Shown here in pieces: positions 12,098 through 21,199 of a DNA stretch of 64,000 bases. The notes under the pieces are model-generated. The model did not search any database. It had not been told where the DNA came from and worked only from the letters and a program-made list of their open reading frames with translations. Source of the stretch: Cycas panzhihuaensis (lineage: Eukaryota > Cycadophyta); the NCBI GenBank assembly GCA_023213395.1, contig CM041465.1, positions 142,731,741 to 142,795,740 of the forward strand. Reading direction: 5' to 3'. Each line of letters opens with the position of its first letter. Within the stretch, counting starts at the first letter, position 1. A program made the position numbers and the translations under genes.

Positions 12098-12337
12098 TTG
12101 CCAGTAAGGGAGCTAGTTTCTACCCCTTCCTGTTGGTACTATTACCTTTTAGTGGTCTCCTCCACTTCGTCTCTTTTGTTGGGCAGCCCCCAACATGCAC
12201 ACTTTACATCTTTTTCCTTCTTCTAACATGTCAGCAAGTTTTGTATGTGATGCTTCTCTCGTCGCCTACGTGGTTTGCCTCCATTGTTAGAAGATCTCGA
12301 GTATCATCCTCTTTCATCATTAGATTCTGATTCAGCA

Positions 12338-14580
12338 ATGGAAGGACACCCTTCCGGTTGGGCCTATCATGCATTTGCCTCAGGAACTCATGAGTTCCCT
12401 GCATCCATTCTAGGATCCACCCAAGAGGGTGACGATCCCATTTACTATCTAGGTGACCAACATCACCCGCTTGACACCCATCGTTTTGCTCATACGGTAG
12501 GAGGCTCATCTCCTTTTGAGATCCACCATACAGTTGGTGATTCTTATGAGGAGTGCCCTAAGGGGTCTACTTCATTTGAGGTCTCATCTACCTCTTATGA
12601 TCATGTGGATACCCCTCCTACCAACGTGGTTGAAGCTCTTAGCGAGTGCTTTCGAGCTGCTCGTCTTCAATCGCATCCTAGATGGTTTAAAGATGTCTTA
12701 CATGGTGGAGTATCTTCCTCATCCGCTCCTCTCCCACCTTCTTCATCTGCATCTACACCTCCCACAACAAGTAACTCTTTCGTACCTACACATTCGTCCT
12801 GCTCCATCCCTACACCTACTTTAGGGATGTATGTTACACCTTTCATTCCTCATCATGGTCCTAACTCTTCAGGACCTTCTCGTGGTATGTCTTTCTCCTA
12901 GCTAGGGGTTAGCATACATTTTTCGAGTCAAGAAAACATACCACCTCCCAACGTGGTGCATACATTTCCTAGTAGGCCTAGAGGTCCTACTAACGTTACT
13001 ACCACTAGTCATGTGGGACCCACTCTCATGTATCCTCAAAACTAACCCAATGGTTCTTCCCTTTACATACCCCCAGGTTATACTTCTCAACCTTGGGGGA
13101 AGGGTAAAGGGAATCATATTCTAGCTTACGGGGTGGACCCACTACATCTATATGGGGTCGCACCACCCACGGGTAGCCCATATGGACAAAACCCGGTTCC
13201 ACACCCTTCTTTTCCACCATCCAGCGTGACCTCTTATGCTGCGCCTTTGCAAGGGAACCCAACTTCCTTTCAAGGTGCTTATCCTCAAGTCCCTTTCTAG
13301 CAAGGGGCACTTCCTCAAGGAGGGATGGGTTTACTACCCCCATCTGTTTCTTACTCGTTATCTCCTACATCATTTGTCAATCCTATGGTCCAGGCAAGGG
13401 CACGTCCCTTCATGGATTATAGATCAACACCGTTATCTATTGAGGCATTAAGAACCAATCTACCACCTCATCCTCCCGAAGTTCCTAAGTTCGATGGAAC
13501 TTCATCATAGGATCCAGTGGAGTACGTCTGTAGTTTCTCTATGGCGTGCATCGATTACTGGGCCTATGACCACATTCTAATGAAATTAGTCTCGCAATCC
13601 TTATAAGGTGATATCCTTAAGTGGTTTTATTGCCTGCTTGCCCATTCTATTTTCTCGTTTCAGCAACTTGTGGATGAGTTAATCAATTATTTTGATGTGG
13701 CTCGTCCATTCAAAAGTGGAATGAAATCCCTTCTTTCTCTTAAACAAGGTCATGATAAGATGAATCATGACTTCGTGCGGTGACTTCATGACCTCCTCCA
13801 TTCCACTAAGGCTACTTTGCCCGAGGAATTGAAGAGGGATCTCTTCATTAATGCACTTTACCCTGAAGTCCATGTAGAAGTCCTTAAGATGGGTGCAACT
13901 ACATGTGACTCTGCCATCGCCAAGTGCTTAGCGCTTTAGGCTCTTGAGATCTGAGCTGGACTCAAGAAACCTCTCAAGCCCTCACAACAACGTGAGGTAC
14001 CACCTCAAACTAAAGAGACCAAACCACAATAATCCGCTAGGTCCTCTTCTCATCCGGTTGAGAAGGCCCTAGATTCGTTTACCTCTACTATACATTCGTT
14101 CGAACATATAATGAAGGAACTTAAACTGCAAGCTCCTTCATCACTTACTTCCAACAAACAAATCCAACAAGCTACTCAAGCTTCCCTCCCTAGGAGTGGT
14201 AATACCCAATCCTCTTAAGCAAGCAAGCTAGATTTCTCACTTGAGAAGAAGTGGTGTTCCATTCATGGGGAGTGTTTCCATGACGACTCGCGTTGTAGGG
14301 CTCAGCATCCTAGGGATGCCCCTCAACATGATTCATCCCATAAACAGGTCTCAAGGCCAAACCTAGACCAACTGGTCCACAAGGATCCATTCCCCAAACA
14401 TGGGGAACGTGATTGTAATACTCAACCCAAAAATAATTAGAACCGGGGAAGATCCCCGAATTCCTGTCCTTCCTGCGATAAAGGGAAGGGCGCTTGGGAT
14501 TCATCTTCTTCTTCACGTTCCCCTCACCGACGTACCCCTTCACCTTCGCAGTCCCAGAATAGGGGAAAGAAGGTGATCTA
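12338..14580 (+). pseudogene. Element A gag, broken by stops
   Basis: The probable start is the ATG at 12338 (MEGHPSGWAYH), shared with F; an open frame in phase begins upstream at 12275. Order: an N-terminal acidic and Ser-rich part to about 12700, a Pro/Ser/Thr-rich stretch, and a capsid-like part from about 13520 to 13960 (KMNHDFVR, LPEELKRDLFINALYPEV, VLKMGATTCDSAI). A zinc knuckle follows near 14248-14300 (KWCSIHGECFHDDSRC). A Ser/Arg-rich tail ends at the stop just before 14582. In-frame stops occur near 12898, 13042, 13298 and 13508, so it cannot be made whole. The knuckle spacing differs from the usual CCHC and resembles the Tat form. Confidence 0.8.
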
Positions 14581-14581
14581 A

Positions 14582-15300
14582 ATGCTTGAGGCCACTCCCT
14601 TGTATGCCCTTACTCAGTCTCAAGCCACTAAAGAGGCAGCTGGGGCCTCTTCTTCTGCCCCACACTCTAATCTTCTTCCAGAAAACTCCCCTTTAGAAGT
14701 GTTGTTATTTCCTAAGGCCATTCTCATACATCCTAGTCGTTACAATTTTCGAAGGGTGCTTACCCAACCAACTACGAAGGAAAAGCCTTTCTCTATCATT
14801 GACGAACTCCATACTGTCGTTGTGGGAATGTCCTTGATGGATGTTTTAAGGAGTTGTCCCAAACAACAGACTCTCCTTTTGGAAGCTTTAGGATCGAATG
14901 ATGCGCCCATTCACGCTTTGGGTGTTACCCAAAGCCATGAGCCTGTCATTTCCTTTGACCCTAAAGACCTTCCCCCTACATATGAAAGTGAACACCAATG
15001 GAACTTCCCATTCACCATCACCATTGACACACCTGACTGTACCCTGCAAAGAACTGTTGTTGATAACGGTTCTTCTATAAATGCCATGCCCTTGCGCGTT
15101 ATGCAAGAGCTTGGTATTTCTGCCTTAGAACCTGTTCCATGGTGATGCCAAGGCAACGACAGTAGCGAAAAGACTCCATTAGGATCTGTTTTGATCCTGC
15201 TTACTCTAGAGGGCAAGACTGTCCTCACTGACATTGTGGTCCTTGACATTGGCGTTGCCTACAATCTTCTCTTAGGTCGACCATTGCTCGACTAGATGGG
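14582..15300 (+). pseudogene. Element A protease
   Basis: Retroviral-type aspartic protease that would cut the gag-pol polyprotein. The open part runs 14582-15145. The active-site block VVDNGSSINAMPL sits near residues 160-172; DNG in place of D(S/T)G is, as I recall, usual in plant Tat-type elements. After a TGA at 15143 the frame continues with the second conserved block AYNLLLGRPLLD near 15260-15292, then a TAG. Elements B and D have the same order (NDIPPFYIEI then DEG/NEG, then VLLGRPW in D). One stop inside the fold makes it a pseudogene. Confidence 0.75.
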
Positions 15301-15922
15301 AGCCGTATGTTTGACTTGTTGGGGGAAACTTAAGTTCATCCATGATGGATGGATGAGGGTTGTTTCTCGTGAATGCCCACCTGTTAAACAAACTCATCCT
15401 ATCAACCAAGCGAGCCAAGGCCCTTCTGCTCATGCCTCGACTTGCTCCATCGGCATACCCGATTCATCTCATCTTGAAGAAGATCTCACATCTTCTTCCT
15501 CAAGTCTTACTCGCTTTGCTCCTATTAGTGTTGGGAGCTATGGGTACCTTGCCATGTTCAGTGATGATGAGTCCCATGATGAGGACGAGGACTTTCCTCA
15601 CCTCGTTTCTTTCCTCCGTGCTAGTAGGGTATACCCCCCTTGTTTTAGGTCCCAACCTAAAACTCCTTTCATTGGTGTGACTAATCACCCCTTTGTGTCT
15701 CATGTCATTGCACATATTGACCTACGAGTCGCCAGTTCTTCCTCTTCATCACCCCTTGCAGGTGATGGTTTTGAAGAGCTATCTTTCGCTCCTCCCGAGG
15801 AGTCCCTTTCTGACTCTCTCTTAAAGTCTCCTTAGGAGGTTGGATAGCCTAATGACCACCATGGTCTCATTGTTCCCACTTCCTCTAGCGCTTCAGCTAT
15901 TCGAAGTAAGGTCATCCATGGG
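15296..15922 (+). pseudogene. Element A linker between protease and reverse transcriptase
   Basis: An open stretch of about 180 codons, rich in Ser, Pro and acidic residues, with a DDESHDEDED run. It has no recognised fold. Its position between the protease LLLGRP motif and the reverse transcriptase start matches the variable linker seen in D (about 62600-63500). Confidence 0.5.
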
Positions 15923-16570
15923 GTGGATTACTTCGAAGATGATGAAGCCTTGCTTGAGCACTTAGCGGGCTTTGCGCCTAACTTTCCTTCTGGTCACCAT
16001 AGGCTTAGCCACCAGAAGGTCCTGGCAATTGGGTCCACACTAGCTGACCCAGTTCCATCCCCTATTCCATCTCTTCTTGTTGACCTTGCCCCTCTCTATT
16101 TCGAGGAGGGGAATGCCATGTGCATGGGGATGACCCAGGACATAGTCTTAGCCCCTAGCAAGGTCATTAAGGTGGGGGTAGAATGCTCTCTTGATGAAGT
16201 AAGGGAATATTCCCTTTTATTCCAGGAGTTCTGGGATGTTTTTACGTGGGATTATTCTGACATGAAGGGAATCAACCCCTCCATCATCACCCACAATCTT
16301 ACTACCATTCCTAGTGCAAAACCCGTGCACTAGAAGTAGCGTCCTCTCCACCCTAAACTCTCGGCTGCTATCAAGATGGAGGTCGAGAAGCTTTTGGATG
16401 ATGAACTTATTACTTCTATCGACCGCTTGACTAAATTCAGACCCAAATGGGTTGGCCCCTTTGTCGTCATCGAGAGCCTTGGTAACGACGCTTATAGGAT
16501 CGCCACCTTGGAGGGTCTTGAGTTTGAGAAAGCTGTTAATAGGAAATTCCTTAAGAAATTCTACTCATGA
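15923..16570 (+). pseudogene. Element A internally deleted pol: reverse transcriptase start fused to integrase end
   Basis: The first part ends with blocks that precede plant Ty3/gypsy reverse transcriptase: EFWDVFTWDYSDMKGI and SAKPVH (stop at 16331), then LHPKLSAA and EVEKLLDDELITSID. B continues from the same point into the catalytic domain. Here, at about 16421-16430, it runs without a frame change into FRPKWVGPFVVIESL and ends KFLKKFYS-stop at 16568-16570. That is the C-terminus of pol, matching PKWTRPFLIIEDL and RRFYT-stop in B near 41250-41108. The YxDD region, RNase H and the integrase zinc-binding and DDE regions are absent. Confidence 0.82.
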
Positions 16571-17292
16571 CCTCGTTGTCACCCTATTCTCACTCTGAAA
16601 TAAGCCTAAACTACCATCTTAAGTTCATTCCCATTCCTCCCAGCCACGGGTGGAATGACGACTAAGGATGGCCTCTTGTGTTTCCTTCTGGTTCCTCTCG
16701 TTGAACCCTTGTTCCCATTATTTCCTTGGGACCTTGTCCTCCTATTTGGGCATTCCCCAGTTAGGACGATGCTCTGGAGTATTGTTACTCCCCTCTTGCT
16801 TAGTATTTCCTTTGCATATCCCACTATGCTCCCATGTGGACATACATGTCGTCTTATTTCCTAATCCCACATACGTCTATCACCTCTACTCGTGGTGGGC
16901 ATGTGTTCTCTTGTTAGATATATGGCCCTATATGAAGGGAAATATGTGCAACTTAAATAAATATCATAACACAAAGCTCATACAATAATCAGTTCAAAAT
17001 GTAACCATACAAACCCTCACGCATCTGTGCACCCACACACACACAAATACGTAAATAAAGCATACATATCATCCATCACATATCATGCTACACATCATCA
17101 TATATCAAAATGGGGTATCAATCACCCCATCTATATACATCAAAATCATGTGTCATATCATACATATGGTATGGTACATCATCTATGGGAAGCCGGCATC
17201 CTTGTAGGGGGGGTACAATCATGTGACTATATATGGTGACCCCCTAGAGGCCCGTGCTTTCCCCTGTCAAAACCAAATACATATATCCTATC
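16571..17292 (+). other. Non-coding spacer after pol in element A
   Basis: No supported coding sequence. It contains a CA-rich run near 17031-17046 and AT-rich short motifs. It is the downstream flank of the antisense frame, so any polyadenylation site for that transcript should lie here; none was identified with confidence. Confidence 0.4.
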
Positions 17293-19140
17293 CTATTGTT
17301 GCCCTGCTCTCGAGGCATCATCTCCTGCTCGATGTGATCCCTCTCCTGGGGACCACATCCCTCCGAGACTCCTCCTGAGTCTCCGTGAGCTCCCTGCCTC
17401 ACTCCCCTCATCCCATGGCCTCCTCGAGGTCGCCACCAGCGTATGAGTCGGTGTCCTGCTTTGCGCTGACCTCGATGTTATATCCTCTATTAGCTGATTG
17501 TATCGGGCCTGGATACGATCCCACTCCATCTCTATGAGGCGGAGCCTCTCCTCCATCCCCTGGAGTCGCTCCTCCATCACTACCAGCTGGATATGGCTCC
17601 CCATATCCCCTCTGGCTCCTCCTTGAGCCTTTAGTGCCTGCACCCGATTCTGTAGAGTGTCCCTCTTAGATTGGATGGTTTCCATCTTAGCCTGCTGGCG
17701 TCCCACACGTGCCTTATGCTCTTGGGACTCTACTATCTATATATCCCTCACTCGTATCAATGGGGTGAAAGCTACCATGTGTCCGCCTGCCGATCTAGGC
17801 TCATCTCTCAGACTACGGCTTCCACTAGCCTCTAGATGTCCACCATCCCTGCAATCTAACATGCCATATATCAGTATATGTCTATATGGATATCAAACCA
17901 ACATCAAACCATGCATGTATCTGGAAATCAAACGATGACAGGAAATGGTCATGTCTCACCTGGTGCGGTTGTTAGCTCCTTGACTCGGGTGACTGCCTCT
18001 CCCTATAGCACCCCGCTAGCTACAGGTACCTCCTCCTAGGTACCTCCTCTTCCATGGCCTCAGCTCTTGGAGCATCCCTCCTCTTTGTGGCTAGTGTGAC
18101 TATCACCTCCCTAGATCTCCTGATGATCCGTAGCCTCTAGGCCTGTGTCACTAGGCCTCTACCCTTGTCTGTAGCACCTAATGGGCCTACCTCTCCACCT
18201 ACAGCCCCAGATGGACCTGCCTCTCCTGCAGGTCATGATGGGTTAGCCCCATCACCTCCATCATCACCCTCATCATCTCCTAGGGAAACTCTTGCTCCTC
18301 CTGCCTCATCAGCACTATCCCACCTCACCGCCTTGTACAGATCTGCTATATAATCTATCATGGTGAGGAGGTCTAGTGATGTGGCCTCCACTGAGTGATG
18401 GATGTGTGCCTAGTCCTTAATCCCTCTTAGCCTAGTCTGCCACCTATGTATCATCGGGGCCCACTTTGTGATAGGGTATGGTCCCCCATCAGCGCCACTG
18501 CTCCAAAGTGGTTAAAGAACTAGCACTGTAGTAACATACTATATGAGAGTCCTCCTCTGCCTACTACCCAGATAGTGTCTAGCTGTACGACGAGGTTTGC
18601 CCCTATTAGGGTGGCCCAGTCCATTCGCTTTCCCACCTCACATCAGCGTACCACGTCCATCCATCCTCCCAATATATCTCTATAGTTCTGTTTCTGGGAG
18701 ATCCGGAACAGAATGCACAATGTGATCAACTTCCTTACTCGAGGAACCCCTGACATAACCATGGTCTAGAGAGGAATCCCTCTCCTCTCCCACCTGTCCA
18801 AACCTGTAAAGAATATGGACGCCTCCCTATGTGCTACCTCATTATTGGGTAGCGCCCCTAGTGCCACTGGCCTCCTGTTTGACGGTACTCCTAATATCCT
18901 CCTAATATCTCTGGGCATCACTAATACATCTCCCACCTGGGGTAGGTGGAAGATGCACCTCCTCCTATCCTAATGTCATACAACATCAATCAATAGCCAC
19001 TGGTCTCACATATAGTAGGGTGTCCTCGTGACCTTCAGCAGGCCACATCTCCGTAGGACCCCCTTACCCTCCCTAGTCATCATCTCAATGAAGTTGAGCA
19101 TTGCCATCCTGATGTTCTCGTGATTCTCTACCATGATCAT
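17293..19140 (-). pseudogene. Antisense PMD-like reading frame with a probable intron (element A)
   Basis: Runs opposite to gag-pol. The likely start is the ATG at 19140-19138, just after an in-frame TAG. Near the N-terminus, GLLKVTRTPYYM, then RCIFHLPQVGD, PRDIRRILGVPSNRRP and SGVPRVRKL match the remembered pattern of the plant mobile domain (GLxx...FHLPxGE...TLxDVxxLLGLPxxG). That domain is a transposon-related fold found in plant MAIN-type proteins and in some retrotransposons. The C-terminal part (17706-17293) is a Glu/Arg/Gln-rich likely coiled coil ending in an RAGQQ tail. Several stops interrupt the middle. A GT-AG intron is predicted at 17959-17849. Element B has a homologous frame (36867-38560, plus). 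The domain assignment is by eye. Confidence 0.6.
17849..17959 (-). other. Predicted 111-nt intron in the antisense frame of element A
   Basis: On the minus strand the donor is CCAG|GTGAGACAT and the acceptor GATTGCAG|GGATGG. The interval is richer in T and A than its flanks and full of stops. B shows a GT-AG-like interval at the equivalent place (about 38080-38190). Confidence 0.5.
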
Positions 19141-19830
19141 AGCCTATAAAATGCCATCCGCACTAGTCAGAACCAAGCCTACACTTTCTCTTCACCCCCT
19201 GGGCTATCTCTTAGCTTCACCTGATCGAGATTTGGGTCCCTCGTGCCCCTATCTTCTTTTTTCTATAGTTCTGCCTTCGTACCATGCCAAACTACATGGT
19301 ACCGTGGAGTTTGGCCTAGGTCCTATGGCGATTGGGGTCCCGCGGCAAAGATCACGGCACCACGACAAAGATCGCGGTGCGAATGACACCCCCCCAAAGG
19401 GGGGGGGGGTTTCCTTCCAAAAAAAAAAAAATTTTCTTTTCGTGGGCTACAGCCAGGCCCACTAGGACTAGGGTTACTTAATGCCCTAGCCCGCCTCTTT
19501 ATGGGTCCAATTTGGACCCCAAGAGGTCATTTCTTGCCCATATGGGGCCTAAAAATCTACATAAAATCATAGAAAAGTAATGAACTTTGAATTACGAGAT
19601 GGGTTGGGCTTTGTAGGATCCACTCACTGGATCTAGCTTGGCGCTCTTCATCTTGTCTCTGCGGTCCTAGTGGCTGTCCTCTTGCTCAGACCCAATGGTT
19701 TGATCTCCCTATGCGTGCCTCTGAAGTCGAGTAGCACTCCACTGCATAAGGAAATGGCTTTGGATTCTCTCAAGAGCCCATGAAAATGAATCCCATTTTC
19801 ATCGTCTTTCCTTATATAAGCGGGGACCCC
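19141..19830 (-). promoter_or_regulatory. Putative promoter region of the antisense frame (element A)
   Basis: Upstream of the antisense ATG, 19276-19380 repeats the LTR-type motif: GGTACCGTGG, CGCGGCAAAGATCACGG, CACGACAAAGATCGCGG. Further up are a GGCCCA (19456-19461) and a telobox-like TAGGGTTA (19469-19476), motifs common in plant housekeeping promoters, and a palindromic CTTATATAAG at 19811-19820 that could serve either strand. A homopolymer C/G and A run lies at 19388-19432. No other gene is seen here; promoter function is inferred. Confidence 0.4.
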
Positions 19831-20360
19831 GATGGGCATTGTCTCTATTTCCACCCTCGTGGCAGTCCTTTGGATCATCTCTTACCCTCGATCACCTTTT
19901 CCTTCTAGCCATGTCTCCTGTTGTGCTCCCATAGCCTTCGTTTCACTCTTTCTTATAGGTGGGTTTACGGAACCTCGCCGATGCATTTTCGTAGGACCCT
20001 TTTGTCTCGTTTTACATGCCACTCCCGTGCATGCTCGAGTTTATACTCGTTTGGCTCATTTCGCCATCCTAGACTCATTTCTGCAGCTAGTTCTTGCCCT
20101 TAGGGTCTCCAAAGGGAATGATCCCTCCTTTCGAAGTTATTTTTTTTGCTTTTTAAAGTAACCTTTGGCATCCTAGGGTGCCCTTTTGCCGCCCGCTCTC
20201 AGCCAATGGTTGGATAGCCTGCTCTTGTCCTTGGGTAGCCTCATTGCTAAGTCCTCCTACCCTTTATGGCTATTTGTTTCTTGCCATATGAGCCTCTTTT
20301 TACTTCGAATCTTATATTATTGCATATTTTCTCTACCAAGACATCTCCTTTCATCATCCA
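19831..20360 (+). other. Leader of the downstream RNase H module (element A)
   Basis: A 109-codon open frame at 19832-20161 and the N-terminal part of the next frame from 20186 have no recognisable motif. Position and orientation suggest leader or linker before the RNase H fold rather than a separate gene. Confidence 0.3.
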
Positions 20361-20780
20361 TGTCTCTCTTCATCTTTACTGACAACGGAAGCTGCAATAA
20401 TCCTGGACCTTATGTCATTGTATGGATTCTTCGTAGCTCTTCCAGACATGACTTCTTACGTTCCAGAATCTTTCTCCCTGAGGCCACCAATAACGAAGCT
20501 GAGTACACAGATGTTATCGAAGCCCTCACTGATGCACTCTGTTTCCATCATGCATCTATTGTTCTTCTTTATGACTCCCAAGTGGTGGTGTCCCATCTCA
20601 CCCAGGTTTACTAGGTGTGATGCCCTCACTTAAGAGCTCTTGCTTTGACCACTAGATCCCTGCTGGCTAATTTCTAGTCTATCAACATCTGACATATTCC
20701 TGGGGCCCTCAACATTGAGGCAGATAGTCTTGTTTGCCTCATCCTTGAGCGATGCCTTCCTCTTCTTGTTGACCATCCCT
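20361..20780 (+). pseudogene. Second RNase H domain, downstream of pol (element A)
   Basis: RNase H degrades RNA in RNA-DNA hybrids during reverse transcription. Visible blocks in order: FIFTDNGSCNNPGP (first catalytic Asp), ATNNEAEYTDVIEAL (catalytic Glu), LLYDSQVVVSHLTQ (second Asp), and after stops near 20613, HIPGALNIEADSL (last Asp). The ATNNxAEY signature is that of the archaeal/plant-type RNase H that Tat elements are known to have gained in addition to the normal one. It lies after the end of pol and after the antisense frame, about 3.8 kb beyond the last pol codon. Element B has the homologous domain at 39960-39570. Confidence 0.75.
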
Positions 20781-21199
20781 GAGGCTTGCCTGGTTGCTCT
20801 GTCGCCCAAGTCTTAGGCTGTCATGCAGGTCACTTGGTGATCCGTTCATACCTCTGAAGTCTAGCTGCTAATGAGGTTAAATTGTCGCAACTACCAGTTT
20901 TGCTCATTTATCTCTTTTACTTGACTTTATCATGCACTTCTTTTTTCATCTTTTTATGGCCCCCCTCATCCTTCTTAGTTTCTAGTTGATTCCTGGGTGG
21001 CATATAGGTAGCCCCTATGTTGTCTCCACCCATGTCCTCATATCCAAGCATTCTACCACGACACTTACTAACACCCTTAACTCTTGCTATGATCATGATT
21101 TATACATATACATACACATATGCTACTAACAGTTTTGTTGCTAGCATTCGCCATCGCACCATGCTTCTAAGCAGCGAGGCTCTGCTGCCAAGGAGGCAG
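20781..21199 (+). other. 3' untranslated region and polypurine tract of element A
   Basis: No coding signal. It ends in CCAAGGAGGCAG (21188-21199) directly before the 3' LTR, a plausible polypurine tract for plus-strand DNA priming. Confidence 0.55.

Noticed and set aside
19832-20161. 109-codon frame after the TATATAAG box as an independent gene
   Set aside because: No motif and no counterpart seen in B; kept only as a possible leader of the RNase H module.
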